Shown: piece after piece, positions 1-7,326 of the stretch
Layout: each line of letters begins with the position of its first letter
Position numbering within the stretch: the first letter of the stretch is position 1
Source of the DNA: Pseudomonadota bacterium
GTDB taxonomy: Bacteria; Myxococcota_A; Polyangia; Haliangiales; Haliangiaceae
DNA length: 12,259 nt
Assembly: GCA_023430775.1 (NCBI GenBank)
Contig: JAEYYY010000392.1
Location: 1-12,259, forward strand
Reading direction: 5' to 3'
Notes under the pieces: model-generated
What the model saw: the letters and a program-made list of their open reading frames with translations, nothing else
The model's database searches: none
What the model was told of the DNA's origin: nothing
Made by a program: the position numbers and the translations under genes

Positions 1-515
1 CGCACGAGCGATTCTCCGAGGCGCGGCGCCGGTCGCGCAGCCGCGACCTGTTGCTGGCGCTCGGCGATCTCGAGGTCGCGCTCCACGTCGCCGACGGGCC
101 GGAAGCGGCCAAGGGCATCTCCGAGCAGCTCGCGCCGTACACCCGCGATGCACCGATCACGCGCCCCGAGGTCTACGAGGATGCCAAGCGCCGGATGCGC
201 GCCCAGGCCGAGGGCAAGGGCGAGGCGTCGGCGCGTCGCGAGCTCGAGAACGCGCTGCTCGTCGGTGCCGATGTCGTCTATCTGCGCGGCGACTACCTGC
301 AGGTCGGCCACGTCGCGTTCCGGATCTCCGAGGTCCGCGAGTACGCGCTGCGCGGCGCCAACCTGCCGCTCACCGGTGGCCGGCTGCTGCAGGCGGCGAT
401 GGGCCTGCTGGTGGTCGCTGCCGAGGAGCGTGCGGCACAGGGCGAGGACGTCGTGGTGCTTTCGAAGCGGATCGCCGAGTACGAGAGCTGGTCGGGTCAC
501 ACCGCGGGTCGTTAA
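1..515 (+). CDS. Unrecognised protein, 3' end only (N-terminus outside window)
   Basis: The reading frame is open from the left edge (first full codon at position 3) to a TAA at 513-515, giving at least 170 residues. A TTG at 51 could start it, but the frame is already open and coding-like before that, so I treat the gene as cut by the window. The product is soluble, with no clear membrane segment, rich in Ala, Arg and Glu, and probably largely helical. Its middle (around ALLVGADVVYLRGDYLQVG) looks like alternating strands and helices. I do not recognise the family. It converges on the minus-strand operon across a 335-bp gap. I am fairly sure it is a real gene because of its codon composition and length; the function is unknown. 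Confidence 0.6.
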   Translation, partial: HERFSEARRRSRSRDLLLALGDLEVALHVADGPEAAKGISEQLAPYTRDAPITRPEVYEDAKRRMRAQAEGKGEASARRELENALLVGADVVYLRGDYLQVGHVAFRISEVREYALRGANLPLTGGRLLQAAMGLLVVAAEERAAQGEDVVVLSKRIAEYESWSGHTAGR

Positions 516-557
516 CGAGCTCGCGCTTGCAGATCAGCAACTGCACCCTGCAGCAGA

Positions 558-591
558 GCTCGCCCTGCAATAGCGCTCGCCCTGCAACAGC
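558..591. repeat. 17-bp tandem direct repeat, two copies
   Basis: The unit GCTCGCCCTGCAATAGC (558-574) is followed directly by GCTCGCCCTGCAACAGC (575-591), differing at one base. It begins about 40 bp after the stop of the plus-strand gene. Related pieces (CACCCTGCAGCAG just before, CGCTCGCGCTCGCC just after) suggest a small slippage-derived repeat patch. No function is apparent. Confidence 0.6.
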
Positions 592-750
592 GGGTCAGGC
601 CGCTCGCGCTCGCCTGTGCGCAACCGGAAACAAAGATCGGTGACATCAAGACCGTTGACATGGGTGGGCATCACTTCGAAGAGTCCGACCGCGGTCGTTA
701 TCGGGTGCCGCTCCCCGCGAAAGGCCGGTCGCGCTCGAAAGAACGCGTCC

Positions 751-770
751 GGTCAACGCAATCCTTGACC
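751..770. other. Inverted repeat GGTCAA-N8-TTGACC
   Basis: A perfect 6-bp inverted repeat (751-756 and 765-770) with an 8-base spacer lies about 80 bp past the stop of the last operon gene (minus strand). It could fold in the operon's 3' end or be a protein-binding site. With no T-run on either side, it is a poor intrinsic terminator. Confidence 0.3.
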
Positions 771-850
771 AGATCCTTGGCGAAGCTTGGCGGACCTTGG
801 GGGCTTGGCGACCCTCTGCCCACGTCCTGACCACGAGTGGCTGTCAGCTC

Positions 851-1516
851 CTAGCGCTGCGTCATCAGCCGGAGCTCGAACGCGCAGCCGTGCTGCGGCT
901 CGCTCGCCGCGTCGACGGTGCCGCCCCACGGCTCCACGATCTCGCGCGCGAGATCACCGAGCGCCGTCGCGCGATCGCTGCCACTGCCGTTGTCGATGAT
1001 CGAGACCAGCGCCCAGCCCGGATCGCTGTCGATCATCGTGCGCACGCTGAGCGTGCTGCTGTCGAGCGCGCGCGCCGAATCCGCGCAGGTCGCGACGAGC
1101 TGCGCCACCACCATCGCGATCGTGCCGGGCGCACCCTGCACCTTCGGCGTGGCGCCGAGATCGATCATCAGCTCGATGCCGGCGACGACGTGATGATTGG
1201 CGAGCCGAAGGCCGTGATCGACGGCGGCCGCGAGATCGAACCAGCCGGGCTGGTGATCGAGCAGCGCGCGCTCGAGCTCGTCGAGCTTGCGCGCGAGCGT
1301 GGTGGCCTCGAGGTAGGCGCCGCCGAGATCCTGGCGGAGTGCCTGCACCGAGCGCCACGGATACGGCGTCGGGCCGGTCGACATCGCGACGTGGCGCTCG
1401 AGGTGATCGACGATCAGGCCGAGTCGATCGCGCAGTCCGCGCAGCGGATCGGCGAGCTGCTTCGCGACATCGGCACTGACCTGGCCGACGATCAAGTCTC
1501 CCTTCTTCTCGATCAC
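851..1516 (-). CDS. Degenerate histidine-kinase-like protein (HisKA/HATPase fold, 221 aa)
   Basis: The frame resembles the transmitter core of a sensor histidine kinase without any sensor domain. Residues about 8-45 match a DHp helix: GQVSADVAKQLADPLRGL aligns with the usual G-x-L-A-A-x-V-A-H-E-I-x-N-P-L, but Lys19 sits where the phospho-acceptor His belongs and Gln20 replaces the Glu. Residues about 93-218 resemble the ATPase domain. The N-box position reads QLVATCADSA, with Gln and Thr in place of Asn. The G1 motif DNGSG (175-179) is intact. The F-box and lid are missing: G1 runs almost directly into ALGDLAREIVEPWGG, a remnant of the GLGL/helix region, and the protein ends GCAFELRL. It probably cannot autophosphorylate and may act as a scaffold, binder or phosphatase-like partner (inference). 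The chosen GTG overlaps the upstream stop by 4 nt (GTGA) with GGGGAG just before it; a GTG at 1540 is an alternative. It looks soluble. Confidence 0.75.
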   Translation of the reverse strand: MIEKKGDLIVGQVSADVAKQLADPLRGLRDRLGLIVDHLERHVAMSTGPTPYPWRSVQALRQDLGGAYLEATTLARKLDELERALLDHQPGWFDLAAAVDHGLRLANHHVVAGIELMIDLGATPKVQGAPGTIAMVVAQLVATCADSARALDSSTLSVRTMIDSDPGWALVSIIDNGSGSDRATALGDLAREIVEPWGGTVDAASEPQHGCAFELRLMTQR

Positions 1517-4419
1517 AAGCTCCCCGTCAGCAAGAACCACCCCTCGCCCACACCGTCGGACGTCAGACCATGCGAGTACCCGATCTCGAACGTGCCGGGT
1601 ACGAAGTAGCCGAAGAACGCGTCGAGCCGCAGCGCGCCGCCGACCGACGCCTTGACGTTGCGATCGATGTCGAGCTGGTTGTCGAACGCCGTGCCGACAT
1701 CGGACAGCCCGGCGATCGAGATCCGGCGGAAGTAGATCGGCAGCGTGCCGAGGCCGCGCTCGATCTGGAGCAGCTCCTGGCGGTACTCGAGGTTGAGCAG
1801 GTGGAACTGGTTGCCCTGGACCGCGCGCGGTTCGTAGCCGCGCAAGAACCCGGTGAAGCCGACGCGGATGGTGTCGATGATCGAGCGCACGATGTCCTGG
1901 TTCGGCACGCTGCCGAGCGAGAAACCGCCACCGCGCACCTGATCGCCGGCGCGGAACGCACCACCGAGGCGCGCCGCGATCACCGGCGTCTTGCCCCACA
2001 ACCGGCGGAACGTGTTCGCGGAGTAGCTGAACGTGATGTTCTGCTGCGTGGCGCCGAGGGCCTCGTGATCGAGGCGCAGGCCCGCGGACATGTCGAAGCC
2101 GTACTGCGGCCCGACGCCGAACGTGACGCCGCGAACACTCGAGTAGGCGACGCGCGCGCCGACCCCGGCCTGGCGGAAGTTGGTCGGCGGCGACACCGGC
2201 ACGCTCATGTTCGGATCCGGTTCGTCGGGCAGCGCGCGCGGCGCGTCGACGAGGCGGAAATAATCGATGTCGTAGTCGAGCGACAGCGACCAGCTCGACG
2301 CCGGCCGCGACTCGAACGGGATCGAGGTCGACAGCGTCGCGCTCCAGTCCTCCTGCTTGTAGGTCGAATTGACGCCGTCGACGCGGAAGCCGCCGCGCTC
2401 GCCGATCGTGCGCGCCCCGGCGAACCGCACCGGGAAGCGCAGCCGGTTGTACGAGTACACCGCGGCGAGCGACAGATCGCCGTTGCCCAGGTTGGCACCG
2501 AGCGACAGCTGGTAGGCGTGGAGGTTGAACGGATCGTTACCGTCGGTCTGGATCGCGACGCCGGTGTCGTTGCCGGTGGTCGTCAGCTGCGCCGTCCACG
2601 CACGCGGTGCGAGCGACTCGGTGGGCCGGTACTTGCGCGGTGCGGACACCACCGCTTCGTCGTCGGGCACGATCACCGGCTGCGGCTTGTCGTCGACGAA
2701 GCGCTGCGCCGGCAACCAGCTCGCCCGATCGAACGGCAGCTCGTAGATGTCGTAGCCGCCGCGCGGCACCGCATTGATGTAGGCGACGCGCGCGCCGTCC
2801 GGTGACACCGCCGGGTGGAACGCACCGCCGAGCACGTTGGTGACCTGCCAGGTCGAGCCGTCGGTGGTGTCGTAGGCGTAGATGTTCGAGATGCTCGTGC
2901 GATCGCTGTCGAAGAACACGTAGCGGCCGTCGGCCGACCACGCCGGTGCCATGTCGACGGCGCGATCGTTCGTCACCTCGGTGACCGCTCCGGACGCCAG
3001 CTCGACGATCAAGATGTCGCGCTTGCCGGGACGCCGCCACGCCGAGAACGCGATCTTCTTGCCGTCGGGCGACCACGCCGGCGAGTACACCTGGTCGCGC
3101 GGCTGACCGCGCCACGCGACCGAGACCTCGCCGTTCGGGCTCGTCGGCGCGATCGCGAGCACGCTCTGCGACGCCTCGTTCTGCGAGAACGTCACCCGCC
3201 TGCCATCGGGAGACACCGACGGATCGCGCGCCCGCGCACCGGTGGTCAGGCGCACCACCTGCTTGGTCCGCGCGTCCCAGCGCATCAGATCCTGGAACGA
3301 GTAGTCGCGGCGGAACAGCCGGTTCTGCTCGAACACGAGCGAGCCATCGGCGAGCACGTCGAACGATCCCATGGCGTCGGCGCGCATCACGTCGCGCGCC
3401 TCGGCACCGGGCGCCGAGCTGATCGCGCGCACCTTGGCCTGCGAGTAGCCGTCGCTCTGTAGCCAGAACAGCTCGCCGCTCGCCCCGTAGACCGGGAACA
3501 GGTTGACCTCGCCGGTCCTCGTCAACGCGCGGCCGCCGGCGCCACCACGCAGGCCGCGGCGCTCGGCGGCCATCTCCTGCATGCCGTAGCGATCGCGGAG
3601 GTAGCCCTTCCAGTCGTCGTACAGCTGGGTGAACGGCTTGCCGGTGACCTTCGCGATCTGACGATTGATGGCGTACGGCACCGGGTGCGAGCCGCCCGCG
3701 TGAGTCATCGCGCGCAGCGCGTCCTCGCCGAACCGATCGAACACGTAGCGGAGGAAGTGCGAGCCGTAGACGTAGACCGCGTTGCCGCGCGGAAACTGTC
3801 GCGGCGCGCCGGTCACCTGGTCGAGCCGCAGGTCCTTGTCGTCGTGGCGGGCGATGCGGATGAACTGCTCGAACCGGCTGCCACGGTTGCGCCCGCCGGC
3901 CGCCTTCTTGCTCTCCTCGTAGGTCGCGATGCCCTCGATGATCCAGCGCGGCATGATCTGGTTCGGCGACCAGGTCTTGCCGAAGATCCGGTTGTAGACG
4001 GCCGGCAGCCCCTCGATCGTGTCGAGGTGAAGGATGTGCGTGTACTCGTGGGCGACCAGGCCGTAGAGCCAGTCCTCGTGATCGTCGAGCTCGGTGAACG
4101 CGCTCGGTGCGGTCGCGAACAATTGGATCGCGTTGCGCGGCAACACGCCGGCGAAGCCGTTCGCCGAGTCGGTATCGTCGACGAGGACGATCAGCGTCTT
4201 CTCGGCCGGCAGGTGATCGAGCGCCGGTGCCAGGTTCTTGTGCGCGCGCTCGGCCACCGCGGCGACCCGGCGCGCCGACGCCTCGAGCCTCGAGTGGTAA
4301 TGGATGACGAAGTGATCGGTCTCGATCGTGAAGTAGGACAGCGTCGGATCACCGGCGTGTGCCGTGCCCGCCCACAGCGCGAGCGCGAGCACCGCCAGCC
4401 ATCGCCGCGATCTACGCAC
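1513..4419 (-). CDS. Secreted zinc metallopeptidase / TolB-like propeller / outer-membrane barrel protein (968 aa)
   Basis: A Sec signal peptide comes first (MRRSRRWLAVLALALWAGTAHA, written here as basic MRRSRR, hydrophobic LAVLALALWAG, cleavage after AHA near residue 22). A gluzincin-type peptidase domain (peptidase MA-like) spans about 25-280, with HEYTH at 124-128 and a downstream IIEGIATYEE (160-169) whose Glu162 is the probable third zinc ligand. Residues about 300-575 hold TolB/PD40 propeller repeats, each marked by a S-P-D-G or S-A-D-G turn (402-406, 450-453, 495-498, 539-542). From about 600 to the end is a likely outer-membrane barrel with alternating strands. Its last third resembles the Omp85/surface-antigen domain: FLRGYEP, then GNQFHLLNLEYRQEL. 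The peptidase would sit in the periplasm or on the surface, anchored by the barrel; topology and substrate are unknown. The GTG start overlaps the ptsI stop by 8 nt and is needed to keep the signal peptide. Zinc ligands are intact, so it is probably active. Confidence 0.85.
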   Translation of the reverse strand: MRRSRRWLAVLALALWAGTAHAGDPTLSYFTIETDHFVIHYHSRLEASARRVAAVAERAHKNLAPALDHLPAEKTLIVLVDDTDSANGFAGVLPRNAIQLFATAPSAFTELDDHEDWLYGLVAHEYTHILHLDTIEGLPAVYNRIFGKTWSPNQIMPRWIIEGIATYEESKKAAGGRNRGSRFEQFIRIARHDDKDLRLDQVTGAPRQFPRGNAVYVYGSHFLRYVFDRFGEDALRAMTHAGGSHPVPYAINRQIAKVTGKPFTQLYDDWKGYLRDRYGMQEMAAERRGLRGGAGGRALTRTGEVNLFPVYGASGELFWLQSDGYSQAKVRAISSAPGAEARDVMRADAMGSFDVLADGSLVFEQNRLFRRDYSFQDLMRWDARTKQVVRLTTGARARDPSVSPDGRRVTFSQNEASQSVLAIAPTSPNGEVSVAWRGQPRDQVYSPAWSPDGKKIAFSAWRRPGKRDILIVELASGAVTEVTNDRAVDMAPAWSADGRYVFFDSDRTSISNIYAYDTTDGSTWQVTNVLGGAFHPAVSPDGARVAYINAVPRGGYDIYELPFDRASWLPAQRFVDDKPQPVIVPDDEAVVSAPRKYRPTESLAPRAWTAQLTTTGNDTGVAIQTDGNDPFNLHAYQLSLGANLGNGDLSLAAVYSYNRLRFPVRFAGARTIGERGGFRVDGVNSTYKQEDWSATLSTSIPFESRPASSWSLSLDYDIDYFRLVDAPRALPDEPDPNMSVPVSPPTNFRQAGVGARVAYSSVRGVTFGVGPQYGFDMSAGLRLDHEALGATQQNITFSYSANTFRRLWGKTPVIAARLGGAFRAGDQVRGGGFSLGSVPNQDIVRSIIDTIRVGFTGFLRGYEPRAVQGNQFHLLNLEYRQELLQIERGLGTLPIYFRRISIAGLSDVGTAFDNQLDIDRNVKASVGGALRLDAFFGYFVPGTFEIGYSHGLTSDGVGEGWFLLTGSL

Positions 4420-6193
4420 GACCCTTGCGCTGCCCCTGCGGAGTCAGCGAGAGCACGAAGTCGCTGACCATCGCGCGGATCTCCGCGGCGGTCGGCAGCT
4501 TCTGGATCGTTCCCACCAGCGCCTCGGCATCCGAGACCACGAGGTTGCGGATCGTCGCCTTGACCTCCGGCACCGACACCGCCGACATCGACAGCTCGCG
4601 GATGCCGAGCCCGAGCAACACCGGTGCGACCGCCACCTCGCCGGCCATCTCGCCGCACACCGTCACCGGGATGTCCGCCTTCTTCGCGGCCGCCGCGACG
4701 CTGCCGATCAGCCGCAGCAGCGACGGGTGCAGCGGCTCGTAGAGGTACGACACGTACTCGTTCACGCGGTCGACGGCCATCGTGTACTGGATCAGGTCGT
4801 TCGTTCCGATCGAGAAGAAGTCGCACTCCTGGGCGAGCAGATCCGCGGTCAGCGCCGCCGACGGCATCTCGATCATGATGCCGAGCTTGACCGCCGGGTC
4901 GAACGCGATGCCCGCCGCGGTGAGCTCGGCCTTGACCTCGTCGACCACGGCCTTGGTCGCGCGCAGCTCGGCGACGCCCGAGATCATCGGGAACATGATC
5001 TTCAGCGGCCCGTGCGCCGAGGCACGCAACAGGCCTCGCAGCTGGGCGCGGAACAGCGGCCGCCCGAGGTCGGCGAGGCACAGCCGGATCGAGCGCAGGC
5101 CGAGCGCCGGGTTCGCCTCCTCGAGATCCGCCGCCTCGAGAAACGGCGCCAGCTTGTCGGCGCCGAGATCGAACGTGCGGATCGTCGCCGGCTTGCCGTC
5201 GAGCTTCTGCAGCACCGCCATCGCGTTCTGGAAGTGGCGTTCTTCGTCCGGCAGCACGGCCTGCCCCATGAACAGATACTCGGTGCGGAACAGGCCGACG
5301 CCCATCGCGCCGTACTCCAGCGCATCGTCGAGCTCGTCCGGGCTATCGATGTTCGCGAACAGCTGGATCTCGTGATCGCAGCGCGTGCGCGCCGGCAGAT
5401 CGCGCATCGCGTGCAGCTGCGACGACGCGGCGACCTGGCGGCGCTGCTCCTCGCGGAACTGCGCGACCGTGGCAGCCGATGGATTGACGATGACCACGCC
5501 CTCGGCGCCATCGATCAGCACCAGATCATCGGTCTCGACCAGCTCGGTGATCGTCTCGAGGCCGACCACCGCGGGGATCTCGTGCGCGCGCGCGATGATC
5601 GCCGTGTGCGAGGTCTTGCCGCCGGCGTCGGTGATCAGCCCCGACACCGCGGCCTTGTGCAGCTGCGCGGTGTCGGCCGGCGACAGATCGTACGCGACCA
5701 CGATCGCGTCGGGCGGCGGCTGCAGCGGGCCGGTGTCGCGGCCCAACAGATTTCGCAACACGCGCTCGAACACGAACTCGACGTCGCTGCGCCGCTCGCG
5801 CAGATACTCGTCCTCGATCGCGTCGAACACGCCGGCGATATCGTCGACCGCCTTGCGCGCCGCCCACTCGGCGTTGATCAGCTCCTCGCGGATATAGCTG
5901 ACCGCCGCGCCGACCAGGTGCTCGTCGTGGAGCATCATCTGGTGCGCGGTGATGATGTGGTAGTCGCTCTCGTTCTCCGAGGCGAGCTTGTCCTTGATCC
6001 GCGCGAGCTGCTTGTCCGATGCCGCGATCGCCTTGTAGAGCCGCGCCACCTCGGTGTCGATGTCGTCGGCCTCGATGTGATGGCGCGGCGCCTTCAGCGT
6101 GTCGCGACCGATCAGGTACGCGCGGCCGAACGCGATGCCCGGCGAGACGCCCAGGCCCTTGCGCCGGACCTCTTCGCGCCGTGTCTCAGTCAC
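4412..6193 (-). CDS. ptsI: PTS Enzyme I (PEP-protein phosphotransferase)
   Basis: Enzyme I autophosphorylates from PEP and passes the phosphate to HPr in the cytoplasm. At 593 aa it matches the sugar-type enzyme (about 575 aa) and has no N-terminal GAF domain, so it is not a PtsP/EI-Ntr. The N-terminal HPr-binding domain covers about 10-140. The swivelling phosphohistidine domain carries GGKTSHTAIIAR with active His196 (His189 in E. coli). The C-terminal PEP-binding barrel shows LFRTEYLFM (301-309), NPALGLRSIR (361-370), IMFPMIS (399-405), IEMPSA (441-446), SIGTNDLIQY (461-470) and CGEMAGE with Cys513. All key residues are present. It starts with GTG 3 nt after the ptsH stop, and its stop lies inside the start of the 968-aa peptidase gene. 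The adjacent ptsH makes HPr the obvious partner. Confidence 0.97.
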   Translation of the reverse strand: MTETRREEVRRKGLGVSPGIAFGRAYLIGRDTLKAPRHHIEADDIDTEVARLYKAIAASDKQLARIKDKLASENESDYHIITAHQMMLHDEHLVGAAVSYIREELINAEWAARKAVDDIAGVFDAIEDEYLRERRSDVEFVFERVLRNLLGRDTGPLQPPPDAIVVAYDLSPADTAQLHKAAVSGLITDAGGKTSHTAIIARAHEIPAVVGLETITELVETDDLVLIDGAEGVVIVNPSAATVAQFREEQRRQVAASSQLHAMRDLPARTRCDHEIQLFANIDSPDELDDALEYGAMGVGLFRTEYLFMGQAVLPDEERHFQNAMAVLQKLDGKPATIRTFDLGADKLAPFLEAADLEEANPALGLRSIRLCLADLGRPLFRAQLRGLLRASAHGPLKIMFPMISGVAELRATKAVVDEVKAELTAAGIAFDPAVKLGIMIEMPSAALTADLLAQECDFFSIGTNDLIQYTMAVDRVNEYVSYLYEPLHPSLLRLIGSVAAAAKKADIPVTVCGEMAGEVAVAPVLLGLGIRELSMSAVSVPEVKATIRNLVVSDAEALVGTIQKLPTAAEIRAMVSDFVLSLTPQGQRKGRA

Positions 6194-6196
6194 AAC

Positions 6197-6490
6197 TCAC
6201 TTGCCCTCGCCGAACTTGTCATCGATCAAGGCCGCGATCGCGGCGACGGCTTCGCCTGCCCGCTCGCCCTTCGCTCGCAGCGTCACCGTGGAGCCCTTGC
6301 TCGCGACCAGCATCAGCACACCCATGATGCTCTTGCCGTTCACCTCGTGACCGTCCTTGGTCACCGTGAAGTCGCACGGATACTTCGACGCCAGCTGCAC
6401 GAGCTTGGTCGCCGCCCGCGCGTGCAGCCCGAGCTCGTTCTGGATCTGCAGCGTCTTCTCGGCGATCTCCACCCCACCCGTCGACGTCAT
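6197..6490 (-). CDS. ptsH: HPr phosphocarrier protein
   Basis: This 97-aa HPr relays phosphate from Enzyme I to EIIA proteins. The active-site segment ELGLHARAATKLV has His23 (His15 of model HPrs). NGKSIMGVLML (51-61) carries Ser54, equivalent to the regulatory Ser46 phosphorylated by HprK. The constant offset of 8 reflects a short N-terminal extension (MTSTGGVE). With hprK two genes upstream, dual phosphorylation at His and Ser is expected (inference from family knowledge). The ATG overlaps the rapZ stop as ATGA and has GAGGTG a few bases upstream. The same frame stays open to about 7126, but that is out-of-frame shadow of rapZ and not a fusion. Confidence 0.96.
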   Translation of the reverse strand: MTSTGGVEIAEKTLQIQNELGLHARAATKLVQLASKYPCDFTVTKDGHEVNGKSIMGVLMLVASKGSTVTLRAKGERAGEAVAAIAALIDDKFGEGK

Positions 6491-7326
6491 CCGGCACCTC
6501 GCTCGACATCGCGGTGGCGCACCAGGATGTCCCATTCGCCGCCGAGCCTGCGCCGCAGCTCCTCGACGATCGTCACCGAGCGATGCTGGCCGCCGGTGCA
6601 GCCGATCGCGATCGTGACGTACAGCTTCCCTTCCTTCTGGAAGTGCGGAAGCGTGAACCGCAGCAGGTTCTCGATCTTGTGCGTCAACTCGAGCCCGTCG
6701 GCGCCGAGCACGTACTTCGCCACCTCCGGATCGCGACCGTCGAGGTGCGTCAGCGTGGGCTCGAAGTACGGGTTGGGCAGGAACCGGCAGTCGAACACCA
6801 GGTTGAACTCGAGCGGCAGGCCGTGCTTGAAGCCGAAGCTGACGAGCGTGACCGCGAGCTTGCCGGTGCCGCCGTAGCGATCCTGGATGATCGCCTTGAG
6901 CTGGTGCATGTTGAGGTTCGACGTGTCGACCACGGCGGCGCCGTGCCGCATGTCGGTCAGCAGCTCGCGATCGCGCCGGATGCCCTCGGACAGATCGTCG
7001 CCCGACAGCGGGTGGCGCCGTCGCGTCTCGTTGAACCGCCGCAGCAGGACCTCGTCGGTGGCGTCGAGGAACATCACCTCGAGCCGGTGTCCCGAGCCGC
7101 GCAGCTTGCCGAGCGCTTCTTTCCACGCCGACAGGTTCTTGCGCTGCCGCGAATCGATCGCGATCGCCACCTTGTCGCGATCACCCTCGTGCGCGAGGTG
7201 ATCGACCATGGTCGCGACCAGCGGCACCGGGATGTTGTCGACGCAGAAGAACTCGATGTCCTCGAGCGCGCGCAGCGCGGTGCTCTTTCCCGCACCCGAC
7301 AGCCCGGTGACGATCACGATCTGCAT
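6487..7326 (-). CDS. rapZ: RapZ / YvcJ-family nucleotide- and RNA-binding protein
   Basis: At 279 aa this is normal RapZ length. The N-terminal P-loop domain has Walker A GLSGAGKS (8-15), the adjacent VDNIP (29-33), and a second nucleotide-contact region near FLDATDEVLLRRF (86-98). The C-terminal domain has the family marks FGFKHGLP (164-171), DCRFLPNPYFEP (179-190) and GCTGGQHRSV (242-251). In E. coli RapZ controls GlmS, and so amino-sugar synthesis, by handing the GlmZ sRNA to RNase E. Outside enterics the role is less clear, and nothing here shows an sRNA target. The extreme C-terminus (RHRDVERGAG) lacks the Lys-rich tail used for RNA binding in E. coli. The ATG follows the hprK TAG with no gap (TAGATG), with AAGGAG upstream inside hprK. 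Confidence 0.95.
   Translation of the reverse strand: MQIVIVTGLSGAGKSTALRALEDIEFFCVDNIPVPLVATMVDHLAHEGDRDKVAIAIDSRQRKNLSAWKEALGKLRGSGHRLEVMFLDATDEVLLRRFNETRRRHPLSGDDLSEGIRRDRELLTDMRHGAAVVDTSNLNMHQLKAIIQDRYGGTGKLAVTLVSFGFKHGLPLEFNLVFDCRFLPNPYFEPTLTHLDGRDPEVAKYVLGADGLELTHKIENLLRFTLPHFQKEGKLYVTIAIGCTGGQHRSVTIVEELRRRLGGEWDILVRHRDVERGAG

Larger units (their letters stand above)
516..850. other. Convergent intergenic gap with short repeats, no convincing gene
   Basis: This 335-bp stretch lies between two converging genes. It contains a 17-bp tandem duplication (558-591), a 12-bp perfect palindrome CGACCGCGGTCG (686-697), a GGTCAA/TTGACC inverted repeat (751-770), three copies of CTTGGCG (776-782, 786-792, 804-810) and the small palindrome CCACGAGTGG (831-840). 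None is followed by a T-tract on either strand, so I do not call a classical intrinsic terminator. The section around 625-680 is less GC-rich than its surroundings and includes a TTGACA, but no matching -10 lies at a proper distance. The small open frames here look like chance. Confidence 0.5.

Noticed and set aside
760..775. Possible sigma-54 promoter in the convergent gap (TGG...TTGC on the minus strand)
   Set aside because: The GG to GC spacing is one base short of the required 10 and no gene lies downstream on that strand.
646..834. A 62-codon minus-strand frame in the convergent gap
   Set aside because: No ribosome binding site, no recognisable pattern, and an Arg/Ser-rich composition typical of chance frames.
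851..1999. A 382-residue version of the kinase-like gene
   Set aside because: The added part is antiparallel-free but out-of-frame sequence of the barrel domain; the kinase-like pattern begins just after the GTG at 1516.
1570..2805. A 411-codon plus-strand frame opposite the barrel part of the peptidase gene
   Set aside because: Antisense shadow with biased composition; the minus strand has a signal peptide, zinc motif and barrel pattern in frame.
4364..6877. An 837-codon open plus-strand frame opposite ptsI, ptsH and rapZ
   Set aside because: It is antisense to three well-recognised genes. Its product is Arg/Asp/His-rich and low in complexity, as expected when the strong GC bias at third positions of the real genes is read on the other strand.
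6197..7126. A 309-residue minus-strand frame suggesting an N-terminal extension on HPr
   Set aside because: The extension is rapZ read in another frame. HPr has its own ATG at 6490 overlapping the rapZ stop.
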